Part shown: positions 16,135-26,269 of the stretch, in pieces
How positions within the stretch are numbered: the stretch's first letter is position 1
Layout: each line of letters opens with the position of its first letter
Origin: JAVBLD01 sp031553705
GTDB taxonomy: Bacteria > Bacteroidota > Bacteroidia > Bacteroidales > Marinifilaceae
Length of the DNA stretch: 38,260 nucleotides
Assembly (NCBI GenBank): GCA_031553705.1
Contig: JAVBLD010000042.1
Coordinates: 1 to 38,260 of the forward strand
Reading direction: 5' to 3'
Notes under the pieces: generated by a model
Databases searched by the model: none
Told to the model about the DNA's origin: nothing
Seen by the model: only the letters and a program-made list of their open reading frames with translations
Program-made: the position numbers and the translations under genes

Positions 16135-18471
16135 TTAAAAAAATGCCTCATCCTCCTCACTTGTACTGTTAATCTCAATCACTTCTTCTGTAGTGGTCTC
16201 ATTACAATCCAACGATTGAGTTACTCCGGCCGGTTTCTCAAAAGGTCGCTGTGCCAAATGTAAATGGGGATCTTTAAACACTTTCTGCAGAAACAGGCCC
16301 CATATCGGCAATGCCATACTAGCTCCTTGTCCGTTGGCCAATGTCTGAAAATGGATTGACCTGTCCTCTGCTCCAACCCACACGCCACCAACCAAATCAG
16401 GAGTAACGCCGATAAACCACCCGTCTGAATGCTGCTGTGTTGTTCCGGTCTTCCCTCCCATCGCATTTTTCAATCCATACCTATATCTCAAACGGACACC
16501 CGTACCGGAAGACACCACTCCTTCGAGCAGGTTGCACATCAGATACGCCGTATTTTCAGTAATAACCTCCCTCGATTCGGCCTTAAACTCTGCCAGTTTA
16601 TTCCCATATTTATCTTCTATCCGGAATACAGGAATAGGAGAATTATACACTCCTTTATTGGCAAAAATCGAATAGGCAGCTACCATCTCTTTTAAAGAGA
16701 TTTCAGCAGTTCCAAGAAATATGGAAGGCACCGGATCAATATAGCTCTGAATACCCATCTTGGCTGCCATCTGCGCTACAGCTTCCGGAGTAAACCGTTT
16801 TAATACCCAAGCGGAAATATTATTTTCAGAATTAGCCAACCCCCATTTCAGGGTGACCATCTCTTTTTCTCTTTTTATTCCGCCTCTGGCAGCCCAAATC
16901 TTACCATCAGGCAAGGTGAATTGCTGCCTTATATTAGGCACCTTTTCACAAGGTCCAAGGCCCTCCTGCATCGCCAAAGTATAAAGAATCGGTTTGATAG
17001 TCGAACCCACCTGCCGTTTACCGACGCTAACCATATCATACATAAAATAGCGGTAATCAGGTCCTCCTACATAGGCTTTAACATGTCCGGTATGCGGATC
17101 CATTGCCATAAATCCGGCGCGGAAAAAAGCTTTATAGTACTTTAAGGAATCAAGCGGTGTCATCGTAGTATCTCGCACTCCTTTCCAGGTAAACAACTGC
17201 ATCGAAACCGGCTTATTAAACGCTTTTTTAATTTCTTCGTATTTAAATCCCGCCTCCTTCATCGTCCGGTAACGCTCGGTCCTTTTGATTGATGTCTCTA
17301 GAATATCTTCAATCTCCTTGGAACTAAGGTCATTGGAAAAAGGCGGATTCTTCTTATTACTCTTTTCTGCCTGAAAGTTCGGTTGCAATTCAAGTCCCAA
17401 ATGTTCCCTCACAGCCTCTTCTGCATACTTCTGCATCCGGGAATCCAATGTAGTGTAGATCTTCAAACCGTCGGAATAAATATCATAATGCGATCCGTCA
17501 ACCTTTATATTCTTTTTACACCAACCGTACAACGGATTATTTTCCCAAGCTGCAGAATCAAGGCTATACTGCTCCTTATTCGATTTATAATTGGCCGGTT
17601 GAGGCTTATCAGCTGTCATAAATATACGGAGATACTCACGGAAATAAGGAGCAAAACCCTCTTTATGGTCCTCCTTCTTAAAATGAAGCCCCAGCGGCAA
17701 TTGCCGCAATGAATCATATTCGGATTTTGTGATTTTCTTATATTTATACATCTGGTGCAGTACGACATTACGTCTTCCTAATGTTTTTTCAGGCCGCCGC
17801 ACCGGATTAAACATTGCCGGATTCTTGGCCATCCCGACCAGCATCGCCGCCTGCTCGATCCGTAAAGAATCCAACGACGATTGGAAATAAATGTCCGCAG
17901 CAGAGTTAATTCCAACGGCAAGATTCAAAAAGTCAAATTTATTCAGGTACATGGTCAGAATCTCTTCCTTTGTATAGCTTTTTTCTATCCGCACAGCGAT
18001 GACCCATTCCCTGAATTTCCGCATAGTCAATTCAAGAGTGTTTAAATCGGAATCCCGCGGGAAAAGCATCTTAGCCAATTGTTGCGTAATTGTACTCCCC
18101 CCTCCGGACGAAGAACTGCCGGTCAAAATCCCCCCGACAGCACGTAACAAACCCTTGGTGTCGATACCGCTGTGACTATAAAATCGAACATCTTCTGTTG
18201 CGATCAACGCATCTTTTACCGATACGGGAATATCTTTATACTCGGTATACGTCCTATTTTCACTGCCAATATAATATTTACTGATTATTGGCCCATCCTC
18301 AAAATAGATCTCGGAAGCAAAGCGATTATTCGGGTTTTCCAACTCTTCAAATGTCGGCATAAATCCGAGATTACCAGCAGCAATCAAATAGAAAAACAAG
18401 AACAAAAGAAAAATACCTCCGGCCACAGCCGACCAAAAAATGACAACGAACTTTTTATATTTTTTTATCAT
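16135..18471 (-). CDS. Class A penicillin-binding protein (PBP1A-like)
   Basis: This bifunctional peptidoglycan polymerase has a transmembrane anchor (about 8-31), a GT51 glycosyltransferase domain with ATEDVRFYSHSG (91-102) and GGGSTITQQLAKM (123-135), and a transpeptidase domain. All three transpeptidase motifs are present: S490-T-I-K493, S548-E-N550 and K674-T-G-T. The 778-aa length fits the Bacteroidetes PBP1A group. Residues 290-450, between the two domains, hold a lysine-rich insertion. The ATG at 18471 (MIKKYKKFVV) is the natural start, with a basic cytoplasmic end before the anchor. radA follows on the same strand. Confidence 0.93.
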   Translation of the reverse strand: MIKKYKKFVVIFWSAVAGGIFLLFLFFYLIAAGNLGFMPTFEELENPNNRFASEIYFEDGPIISKYYIGSENRTYTEYKDIPVSVKDALIATEDVRFYSHSGIDTKGLLRAVGGILTGSSSSGGGSTITQQLAKMLFPRDSDLNTLELTMRKFREWVIAVRIEKSYTKEEILTMYLNKFDFLNLAVGINSAADIYFQSSLDSLRIEQAAMLVGMAKNPAMFNPVRRPEKTLGRRNVVLHQMYKYKKITKSEYDSLRQLPLGLHFKKEDHKEGFAPYFREYLRIFMTADKPQPANYKSNKEQYSLDSAAWENNPLYGWCKKNIKVDGSHYDIYSDGLKIYTTLDSRMQKYAEEAVREHLGLELQPNFQAEKSNKKNPPFSNDLSSKEIEDILETSIKRTERYRTMKEAGFKYEEIKKAFNKPVSMQLFTWKGVRDTTMTPLDSLKYYKAFFRAGFMAMDPHTGHVKAYVGGPDYRYFMYDMVSVGKRQVGSTIKPILYTLAMQEGLGPCEKVPNIRQQFTLPDGKIWAARGGIKREKEMVTLKWGLANSENNISAWVLKRFTPEAVAQMAAKMGIQSYIDPVPSIFLGTAEISLKEMVAAYSIFANKGVYNSPIPVFRIEDKYGNKLAEFKAESREVITENTAYLMCNLLEGVVSSGTGVRLRYRYGLKNAMGGKTGTTQQHSDGWFIGVTPDLVGGVWVGAEDRSIHFQTLANGQGASMALPIWGLFLQKVFKDPHLHLAQRPFEKPAGVTQSLDCNETTTEEVIEINSTSEEDEAFF

Positions 18472-18547
18472 GCCTATATCTTATAAGGTTTGTAAACCCG
18501 ATTCATACTCAACATTAGCACCATGCGTCTTTTACTCTTTTATAAGA

Positions 18548-18555
18548 CAAAAATA
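18548..18555 (-). promoter_or_regulatory. Predicted -7 element for the PBP gene
   Basis: Minus-strand TATTTTTG exactly fits TAnnTTTG and would start a leader of about 70 bases before the ATG at 18471. No matching -33 TTTG is seen at 19-21 bases. The rest of the 226-base gap 18472-18697 shows no gene. Confidence 0.35.
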
Positions 18556-18697
18556 ATGATAATACAACATCTCACATGAAGTTTAAGCATAAATATTCAT
18601 TATATCCTCTTTTACAGCCGCATAATTCTTTCTAACTAAACATGAATTATATTCGGACAAAAAGATTTATCAATAAAAAGTAAGTATTTGCTATATT

Positions 18698-19912
18698 TTA
18701 AATGTATGCTACTGTCATCCAGATAGCCGGATCCGCCTGCTGCACCAGATAAATCGATCCGTCACGTATAACAATATTGAATGTGGCATTAAACAACTGT
18801 ACCATTTCTTTACCTCCGTTATTATAATAAGCAACATCTGCAGCACCTCCTCCCATAAGTTGAAACTGCACCCAATCCATACCATAATATATTTTCATTA
18901 CATACGTATACCATCTCGGATTCCCATTATTTCTAAATATGGTGATACCATTTGTCAAATAAATCTGAACTGCTGTAAATGTAGGATCTATTACAAGCAG
19001 CCGATTTACAGCCTGTTGCATTTTATAGCTATATTTTGATGTCATATAAACAGTCGACTGGGTCTTAAAAAGATTGGCAGCATTTGGATAAACAAAAGGT
19101 TTGTTTCCATAATTCAGGAAACCAACTTTACTGTCAGCATCCCATGCTTCAAAAGCACCATCCGTTCCTAAAACAAAACGTTTTATAACAGCGCCGCCCA
19201 TTTCTACAGGAGAGACAAATTCAAATCCATCTTCGATATAACGAATCGCATGTTTTTCCCTTTTTACAGCCCCATCCTCCAGCCATTCCAAAAAAGCTGT
19301 TTTTGTTGAAGTCACATTCATGTTACATTTCATTCCGGAACTTTCTATGGTAAGTACCCTGAAAAATGATTTTTGAGAATCATCAACCATCAATTTATGT
19401 ATCATAGCTAATCTTGCGTAAGCATCTGCTGATTTCGCAGGTCGTAATTCCAATATACCTGTCCCTTCGGAAGCATCATTGCGGGTATTGAAATAAAATT
19501 TCTGATCTTCGCGTCTACTCCACTCGAAACGAAAATCTCCACCTTTCCCTTGTTCTGCGAGCGTTGCAAAAATGGAATGAGAATCAAATACCAGATCTAC
19601 CTGCTGTGTATACCGCAATGTATAAGTAGTTTCATGGCTTTCAACCTCTCCATTGTCCATATATTCAATGAGAGCATGGTTGTTATCTTTAAAATGAATA
19701 TTGAAATAAACGTCACTACCCATATTGTTATACTGAAAATATGCCAACCAGCCATAGGTACTACCTACCAGCATATCTTTTACCTCATTTACAGCAGCCT
19801 CTGCCCTTTGCTCCGGCGATTGGTCAAACAGTCTTTCTACCGTATTCCCATTACAAGAAAAAAGGATAACCGGCAATATGAAACAGATCGCCCTGTGAAT
19901 AATAGATGTCAT
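18698..19912 (-). CDS. DUF4302-type lipoprotein of the SusC/SusD-linked locus
   Basis: This lipoprotein closes the four-gene outer-membrane locus. From the ATG at 19912 (MTSIIHRAIC) it has 404 residues, with a signal ending at the lipobox Cys in ILFSCNGN. It resembles the DUF4302 family, including the N-terminal helix with A-x-x-x-V-x-E-V-K-x-M-L followed by YGWLAYF. A longer frame relies on a TTG at 19981; an ATG at 19960 is also in frame but would separate the basic start from the hydrophobic core. DUF4302 proteins are usually found next to SusC/SusD pairs and HExxH lipoproteins, and their function is unknown. A surface ligand-binding role is plausible. Confidence 0.7.
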   Translation of the reverse strand: MTSIIHRAICFILPVILFSCNGNTVERLFDQSPEQRAEAAVNEVKDMLVGSTYGWLAYFQYNNMGSDVYFNIHFKDNNHALIEYMDNGEVESHETTYTLRYTQQVDLVFDSHSIFATLAEQGKGGDFRFEWSRREDQKFYFNTRNDASEGTGILELRPAKSADAYARLAMIHKLMVDDSQKSFFRVLTIESSGMKCNMNVTSTKTAFLEWLEDGAVKREKHAIRYIEDGFEFVSPVEMGGAVIKRFVLGTDGAFEAWDADSKVGFLNYGNKPFVYPNAANLFKTQSTVYMTSKYSYKMQQAVNRLLVIDPTFTAVQIYLTNGITIFRNNGNPRWYTYVMKIYYGMDWVQFQLMGGGAADVAYYNNGGKEMVQLFNATFNIVIRDGSIYLVQQADPAIWMTVAYI

Positions 19913-20013
19913 ACTACAACGACAAAAATTTATATTTTCTGCAATAATTCCTGCCTCCATTTCTTTATATAACTTTATCAATCAGATTATTAAAAATATT
20001 CAACCAAAATCCG

Positions 20014-20877
20014 CTACTTTGTATTTTTGACTTCTAACCTGATCTGAAGCTCTTTTCTGACTAAATCCGGATTAAGACCGATTTCATTCAGAAATTTCTT
20101 CATAACAGATAATTTGGTACGCAAAATGGCGCGGCCTTTATTCAACTCCGTTTCATTGACAACATCATTAAAGCAAGCCGTCAGCTCAGTATCGGTTTGA
20201 GTGATATAAAATGAAAATAGTTCCGCAAAATCCTCCGATACGCTTGAAACGGCATAACTTGATACCATACCCTTTATCCTGGCATCATGAAGAGAAAGAG
20301 TGTGCCATCCATTGTGAATATAAGCATCAGGTGTAATCTTCCGATATGCATCTGGCAGATTAAATGCCTGATGCAGCAAGTGGCCGTATTCATGAAATGC
20401 AGTTGCCAATTGTCGCCGCACCCATACATGATTTTCCGGATCATAGCTGTTCACTTCGGTGAAATGGATCAGGGTTCCGCCTTCTGCTTGTCCCAGTATT
20501 ATCGTTCCATCTTTTTTATAAGCAGGAGATCCCACCAACACGAGCATTCTCGGGAAATACGTTCTGATAAATCCGGACGACGAACCGGATTCCAACGGTC
20601 CGATCCACATCTCTTTCAATAACTGAGCCATTGGAAGTACCAGCTCTTCATTAACAGGAGTGATATAATACCAATCATTCGGTAACAAATTTTTTACATA
20701 TCTGTACTCTATCACCGTATTGTAAGAAGCATATATCTCGGCTAATTTCCGGTCCAATTCACTCTTTCGTTCCACAGGAAAAAGATCTTCTTCCGAAGGG
20801 ATTAGTTTATCTTCCGGGGCACAGGCTGTTACTACCAGCACTGTTACTAATAATTTCAAATACTTCATTGGTCGCAT
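20014..20877 (-). CDS. Substrate-import-associated zinc metallohydrolase lipoprotein
   Basis: The 287-aa protein has a lipoprotein signal with Cys19 (VVTACAPED). The zinc-metallopeptidase motif H162-E-Y-G-H166 occurs in TAFHEYGHLLHQ. A downstream acidic motif, SEDFAELF (E215, E219), could supply the third zinc ligand, as in gluzincins. This matches the family of SusC/SusD-associated HExxH lipoproteins (TIGR04549 type). It lies 20 bases after the SusD gene and was probably co-transcribed with it. The substrate is unknown; peptide or protein processing at the cell surface is the simplest idea. The ATG at 20868 is an alternative start. Confidence 0.8.
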   Translation of the reverse strand: MRPMKYLKLLVTVLVVTACAPEDKLIPSEEDLFPVERKSELDRKLAEIYASYNTVIEYRYVKNLLPNDWYYITPVNEELVLPMAQLLKEMWIGPLESGSSSGFIRTYFPRMLVLVGSPAYKKDGTIILGQAEGGTLIHFTEVNSYDPENHVWVRRQLATAFHEYGHLLHQAFNLPDAYRKITPDAYIHNGWHTLSLHDARIKGMVSSYAVSSVSEDFAELFSFYITQTDTELTACFNDVVNETELNKGRAILRTKLSVMKKFLNEIGLNPDLVRKELQIRLEVKNTK

Positions 20878-20897
20878 TTTGATCTGATATCCATAAT

Positions 20898-22310
20898 TTA
20901 AAACTCAAAATTTTTCTCCGGAGTTATTTCCGATAGTCTTATCGTCGTGCCATCGCGTAACAGATGTTCTACATCCAAATCATAACGCCTGATATCAAAC
21001 CAACGCATTCCCTTTAATAAGAATTGCATACGACGTTCAAATAATATATATTGCAACAACGCTTCCCGATCCGAATCAACCTCAAATCTTTCCTTCATCT
21101 TAGCAATGGTGAAAGATGCCTCTTTATAGTTCGAATATACTTTTGAAGCCAGGTATCCGACATATTTCAAAGCCTCTGATATATTATCCTCCCTGGCATA
21201 TCCCTCTGCCGCACATAAAACTGCCTCTGCCAGAGGGAAAATATCACAGCCGGAGATATTCATATCCGACGGGTCGTACACAAAGTAAAAAGCAGGCACA
21301 AAAATATCTCCGGAAGCAGAGTAGTATATTTTTAATCTTGAATCGGTAAACCCGAACGGATTCTTAAACTGTTTTGTTTTGATGCTATTCGTAATACCAT
21401 AAGCCCAATTAAACAAAATCCAGGTGGACGAGCTTTGTACCATTCCCACCTCTCCCTGATTAATATCAATCGGCCCGAACTCATCTGTAGCATACGCACT
21501 CCATAACCTCATCACTTCTATACCGCCAAATGCCGCTATTGATTTTTTAGCATAAGCTATAGCCCTTTTCACATCTTCTCCGTCCCTATTTCTGAAAGTA
21601 TAAAACCGGGCAGCATACAGATAGACTGTCGGAAATGTAAAATGATACTTATTGGGATGAAAATACTTGTAGCTCTTTTCCAGTAAAGAGATTCCTTCCA
21701 ACATATCTTTTTCAGCTTTCAGATAAACATTTTCGACTGTCTCAAACTCATAATCGGTTTTCAACCGGTCTTCCGGTTTAATTACGTAAGGTATGCCTCG
21801 ATCTGAAGAAGCTGTCGGAATATGATAATGTTTGGCAAAAAGATTCACCAACATAAAATGGTTATATGAACGAATGATCAATGCTTCACCTTTAATTGCT
21901 TCCGCCTTTCCGCTATCAGCCGGAGCAATACGAAGTTCTTCCAAGGATACTAATGCCTGATTTACCGCTGCAATGGATGTATAAGCAGCATTTCGATAAG
22001 CTTCCGGAGCATCCTGATGTGATGGAGTCCTGAAATGGCGACTCCAAGAGTATAAATCTTCGATAATCGGTTCGATAATCGTTACGCCGCTCACGGCTGT
22101 AAAATTATCGCTACACACTTCGGTAAACCGGAAACTCCTGTCATTCTGATACGCAGAAGTCACTAGTTGGGCTACCTTTCCCAGATTATCTATCGTCATC
22201 CGGTTGTCAGGTTCACAATCCAGAAAGCTATTGCATCCGATCAGGGAGCACAAAGTGAAACATGAAAAGAGAATATATTTTCGATACAATATTGTTTGCA
22301 TTTGACTCAT
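20898..22310 (-). CDS. RagB/SusD-family nutrient-binding outer membrane lipoprotein
   Basis: SusD proteins sit on the SusC barrel as a lid and bind the ligand. The signal ends at the Cys of SLIGCNSFLDCEPD, and C-N-S-F-L-D is the classic SusD beginning. The C-terminal part has FERRMQFLLKGMRWFDIRRYD, the conserved end of the family. The ATG at 22310 (MSQMQTILYRK) gives 470 aa; a longer frame from an ATG at 22340 directly abuts the SusC stop and adds ten polar residues. It lies 30 bases downstream of SusC. Confidence 0.88.
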   Translation of the reverse strand: MSQMQTILYRKYILFSCFTLCSLIGCNSFLDCEPDNRMTIDNLGKVAQLVTSAYQNDRSFRFTEVCSDNFTAVSGVTIIEPIIEDLYSWSRHFRTPSHQDAPEAYRNAAYTSIAAVNQALVSLEELRIAPADSGKAEAIKGEALIIRSYNHFMLVNLFAKHYHIPTASSDRGIPYVIKPEDRLKTDYEFETVENVYLKAEKDMLEGISLLEKSYKYFHPNKYHFTFPTVYLYAARFYTFRNRDGEDVKRAIAYAKKSIAAFGGIEVMRLWSAYATDEFGPIDINQGEVGMVQSSSTWILFNWAYGITNSIKTKQFKNPFGFTDSRLKIYYSASGDIFVPAFYFVYDPSDMNISGCDIFPLAEAVLCAAEGYAREDNISEALKYVGYLASKVYSNYKEASFTIAKMKERFEVDSDREALLQYILFERRMQFLLKGMRWFDIRRYDLDVEHLLRDGTTIRLSEITPEKNFEF

Positions 22311-22340
22311 TTTTATATTTCCACCATCATGTAACTTCAT

Positions 22341-25300
22341 CTAAAAATGTATGTTCAACGTAATAACATATTGTCTACCGATCGGCATGATAGTCCCTCC
22401 GGAAGATACAAATTCGGGATCTTCTCCGCCGAGCCCGCCACGATCGGCTAACCAAATCAACCCCAGATTGGTTGTCTGAAACCCTATATCCACTTTAGTT
22501 AATTTCCAATACCTGGTCCATGATTCGGAAAGCGTATAATTAACCCCGACACTCTTCAACCGGATAAACGAGGCATCTGCTATCCAATAATCGGACATTC
22601 CATACAGTTGATAAGCTGTTATAATATCGCTGGCATCTGATCGGTTCATCCTATCTGCGTCTTGGATCGCAGGAATATTGGTGATTTGTTCGTCTCCGGC
22701 AATCCTCCAGCGGTTTTTCAAATGAGCAGTCAGAGCCGTAACGTCATTGTAGAAATAGTTAAATTCCTGCATCACCCGTTTCTTGTGCCCGAATTGTCCA
22801 GCAAAAAGCGCAGAGAAAGAAACTCCTTTCCATGAGACAGTATTTTGTAAACCGGCTTGCGCTGTCGGTTCTATATTCCCCGAATAAACAAAATCAGAAA
22901 AATCAGCAGTCTGTACACTCAGATAACGAACCTTATTATTATTTCTGTCATAGAATGTCGGAACGCCCTGATAGTCCAAACCGGCAAACCGGGAAGAATA
23001 AATCCCCCTAACCGGTCCGTTGGGTACCGGAACACCATATATGCTGGTAGCTTTGCCTACCCAATCATTGCTTTCCAAGTTCCTGATTTTTGTTTTGTGA
23101 AAAGAGTAATTCAGATCCAAATGCCAACGAAACATCCTGGTCTGAAAAGGAAGAGCTTTCAATGTCAATTCATAACCGTAGGAATCCATATCAGCAATAT
23201 TACCGGCCTTCAAACTCTCGCCACCAACCCCGTCAGTACGGTACAATCCGATTAAATCAAACCCTTTCCGGTTATAATAATCCAAGTTAAGCCCCAAACG
23301 ATCATCCCAACATGCTATATCGGTACCAATGTTCAGTTCATACTGTTTCTCCCATGTCAAGTCTTTATTTGCCAAACTTTCAATATAAATCTCCTGTTCG
23401 GAAGTTTCCGGATGAAAAATATGGGAGGATGTCCGTACGCGGGCTACCAAAGAGGAGTTCGACGCATTTCCGAGGCTAGCATTCAAACCATATGCCACCC
23501 GCAGATTCGACATATTTAACCATGCCAGATCTTGCATAAATTTCTCTCTTTTCAATATCCACATTCCGCTGATATTCCAAGTCGGCAACCAGCGGGCTGT
23601 ACGCGATTTTCCCAACCTGTTTGAACCATCGTATCTGGCAGTTCCGGTAAATATATATTTGTCCCGGTAAGAATAACTGTAATTTAGGAAAAAAGCAGCA
23701 AAACGGTCATAATCCACCTCATTACCAAAATAGGATTTTCCTTCCATCGAAAGTTTTTCTAGATAATTCTCCGATGGTTTAGATACATTACCTCCGTTGA
23801 ATAAATGACCGTAGCCGTTATGCCAATTACTTTTACGATTAACATAACGCACTTCGGAACCGAGCATGAAAGCAAAGATATGTGTTTTGCTTATTCTCGA
23901 ATTCCAGCCAATATTGGCATTTATATAATAATTAGTCATTATGTCGTCTAGCACTTGATATATGCCCCCTTCCGGCAAAATACTGTACTTTATGCCTGCC
24001 GAACTACCTGCCCGTTCATATAACAAAGGATTATTCTGTCTGATAACCTCGGAGTCGCCCGAGGCCATCCCAGCCCGATAGGCATTCGCTTCATTCGAAC
24101 TTTCATGAACAGAACGACTTCTTTGCGCGGAATAATAGCGCGCGGAAAATCTCCCGGATACGGAGAGGGTCGGAAATAGCCGATAATTCAGGTCAGCCAT
24201 AAAAGACATATCTCTTACCTCTACCTCAGTTTTATTCTTCGACAACTCATCTATGATATTATAACCGGCATAATTACGCCGGAAAAATTCAAGTTCACCA
24301 TTTTCGTCCCTTGCCCGGATAGCCCTGCTGGTCTGCAATGCATAAAGGAATGGGTTATTATCAAAATTTCGGCTAATTTGCCCTGTCCATCGGTCAACTC
24401 CTCCTACATCACTCTGGCTATCCGAAGTTTCTGCCAATTGTTGATTACGAAATGAGATATTTGACTGAGTAATAACCGAAAACCGCTCATTGACATGAAA
24501 AATCCCTTTTAATAAAGCCGTATAGCGATCCGCCTGATCCGCAATGGTCCAGCCTCCATCACGAAAATAACCAACAGAAGTATAAAATGAACTGTTCTCT
24601 CCCCCTCCGGAAATACTGACAGTATGTTGTTGCTGAATTCCGGTCCGAAATAACTCTTCAAACCAATTGGTATTTGCAACCTCATACTTGTGCAAAAACG
24701 CATTGATTTCTGTATTGTCATTCACCCAATTAATTTCTCCCTTTACAATCTTATCAAACATCTTTCCATACGGACCGTATGATGCATTAAATTGAGTTTT
24801 TGCAATGTTTATCCATCCTTTTTCATATAGTTCCCGGTTAACGGACATCTGATCTTTAGAATTCAAAATATTATAATCATTATAACTGGGTATTGGCCTG
24901 ATAGCTACATTCATTGCGTAATTTATACTGATTTTCCCCCCACGGCCTTTTTTAGATGTGATAACAATCACCCCGTTCATTGCTCTTGCTCCATAAATAG
25001 CCGTCGCCGCTACATCTTTCAATATTTGTATCGATTCGATATCATCCGTATTAAGTCCGGCAACTCCGGAACTGATCAGCGTCAAAAGATCACCGGAATA
25101 TAATTGGTCAACCGGTACTTCAATGCCATCTTCCAGCACAATTCCATCTACCACCCATAATGGTTTCTGATTTCCAGTAATTGATGAAGCACCTCGTACA
25201 CGGACAACCGGAGCCGTACCGAATGTGGACGATATGTTTTGCACAGAAACTCCCGCTGTTCTTCCTTCCAAAGATCTGGCTAGATCCGGCTCACCTGCCA

Positions 25301-25844
25301 GTTTTATGTCATCCATTCCAAGCCGTACCGTAACACCTGTAAAGAATTTTTTGTCAATCGCCTGATAACCGGTGACCACGACCTCATCTATCACCTTTTC
25401 GGCCACCTGAAGAACAATCTTCATTACCTTTTCGGGATTAATTTTTACTTCCTGGGTTTTCATCCCGACAAATGAAAATATTAACACATCGGCCCCTTTC
25501 TCATCCACTTTCATTGCAAACGTACCGTTCACATCCGTTGCGCTACCCAAGTTCGTACCCTTTACCAGAACAGCAACACCCGGTAACGGTTCACCTTTTG
25601 GATCCACAACCGTACCGATAATCTTGACTTTTTTTGCTTGTGCAACTGCATTTACTTCCTGATCCGGATCTTGTAACTTCCGATTCAAAGAAGTATTCTT
25701 ATCAACAATCTCGAATTCTTGAAAAGAAACACCCACAGCAACTTTTATTACAAAAATAAACAAAATAAACAATGTCGGTTTTAAGCGATATAACATCATT
25801 CTCTTAAAACAAATCCATGTTTCCATTATTTGCCTTTTCTCCAT
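22341..25844 (-). CDS. SusC/RagA-family TonB-dependent outer membrane transporter
   Basis: This is the import channel of the locus. In order it has a signal sequence (hydrophobic core about 22-38), a carboxypeptidase-regulatory-like domain (about 73-150, GTVVDPKGEPLPGVAVLVKG), a TonB-box region (DEVVVTGYQ, 153-161), a plug domain (about 165-305, with RVRGASSI and IQILKDVAATAIYGARAMNG) and a large beta-barrel to the end, finishing in aromatic VITLNIHF. At 1167 aa it is of usual size. Only about 30 residues separate the signal from the regulatory-like domain, so there is no N-terminal STN signalling domain, in keeping with the absence of a sigma/anti-sigma pair nearby. ATGs at residues 7 and 16-17 are possible starts. 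Confidence 0.93.
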   Translation of the reverse strand: MEKRQIMETWICFKRMMLYRLKPTLFILFIFVIKVAVGVSFQEFEIVDKNTSLNRKLQDPDQEVNAVAQAKKVKIIGTVVDPKGEPLPGVAVLVKGTNLGSATDVNGTFAMKVDEKGADVLIFSFVGMKTQEVKINPEKVMKIVLQVAEKVIDEVVVTGYQAIDKKFFTGVTVRLGMDDIKLAGEPDLARSLEGRTAGVSVQNISSTFGTAPVVRVRGASSITGNQKPLWVVDGIVLEDGIEVPVDQLYSGDLLTLISSGVAGLNTDDIESIQILKDVAATAIYGARAMNGVIVITSKKGRGGKISINYAMNVAIRPIPSYNDYNILNSKDQMSVNRELYEKGWINIAKTQFNASYGPYGKMFDKIVKGEINWVNDNTEINAFLHKYEVANTNWFEELFRTGIQQQHTVSISGGGENSSFYTSVGYFRDGGWTIADQADRYTALLKGIFHVNERFSVITQSNISFRNQQLAETSDSQSDVGGVDRWTGQISRNFDNNPFLYALQTSRAIRARDENGELEFFRRNYAGYNIIDELSKNKTEVEVRDMSFMADLNYRLFPTLSVSGRFSARYYSAQRSRSVHESSNEANAYRAGMASGDSEVIRQNNPLLYERAGSSAGIKYSILPEGGIYQVLDDIMTNYYINANIGWNSRISKTHIFAFMLGSEVRYVNRKSNWHNGYGHLFNGGNVSKPSENYLEKLSMEGKSYFGNEVDYDRFAAFFLNYSYSYRDKYIFTGTARYDGSNRLGKSRTARWLPTWNISGMWILKREKFMQDLAWLNMSNLRVAYGLNASLGNASNSSLVARVRTSSHIFHPETSEQEIYIESLANKDLTWEKQYELNIGTDIACWDDRLGLNLDYYNRKGFDLIGLYRTDGVGGESLKAGNIADMDSYGYELTLKALPFQTRMFRWHLDLNYSFHKTKIRNLESNDWVGKATSIYGVPVPNGPVRGIYSSRFAGLDYQGVPTFYDRNNNKVRYLSVQTADFSDFVYSGNIEPTAQAGLQNTVSWKGVSFSALFAGQFGHKKRVMQEFNYFYNDVTALTAHLKNRWRIAGDEQITNIPAIQDADRMNRSDASDIITAYQLYGMSDYWIADASFIRLKSVGVNYTLSESWTRYWKLTKVDIGFQTTNLGLIWLADRGGLGGEDPEFVSSGGTIMPIGRQYVITLNIHF

Positions 25845-26269
25845 CGTTATTATTCGAGTATAAACGTATTCTGCTTATCTTACAATAAGCACATATTCAT
25901 CACGATTTAGCTTGTTATTTATTTCTGTTACGAAATTGCCACAATATTCTTCGAGTATTCAAAATAGATCACCAAGCTTACTATTTGAATCAAACGGCAT
26001 ACCACAGTATCCGAAAAAGTTTATGTCGGCCAGATGCGGTAAATATAATTCTTTTTACAACGTCCTCAAACAAGTACATCATAAAATCATATCTCGCTTT
26101 ACCTTTATAGCTTTTGGAAGTGAAGAAATTTAAAGAATCTACATTATAATTTACCCTATGTCTCTCAAGCTTTAATTCATAGCAAATCTGTTACGGTAAA
26201 ATGATATTGACGTTTATAACCATAAAGTTATTGTTATAAATATGTCTTCCAAAAAGAAAAATTCTCGAT
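25845..26269. other. Intergenic region between the SusC operon and carB
   Basis: No supported gene lies here; a 73-codon plus-strand frame at 25912-26133 has no recognisable features. The part next to SusC should contain its promoter. Minus-strand TACGTTTA (25868-25861) fits the -7 element at seven of eight positions. An 8-bp inverted repeat (TTTATAAC 26213-26220, GTTATAAA 26233-26240) follows carB but has no T-run, so I do not call it a terminator. Confidence 0.4.
25872..25891. promoter_or_regulatory. Inverted repeat upstream of the SusC gene
   Basis: TGCTTAT (25872-25878) and ATAAGCA (25885-25891) are perfect inverted repeats with a 6-base spacer. They lie just upstream of the predicted -7 element of the SusC operon (25861-25868), a position suited to an operator for an activator or repressor. 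The binding protein is not known. Confidence 0.35.

Noticed and set aside
25912..26133. 73-codon plus-strand ORF upstream of the SusC operon
   Set aside because: No domain, no promoter and low-complexity composition; it overlaps the presumed control region of SusC.
26213..26240. 8-bp inverted repeat after carB as a terminator
   Set aside because: The stem is AT-only apart from one pair, the loop is 12 bases and no T-run follows on the minus strand.
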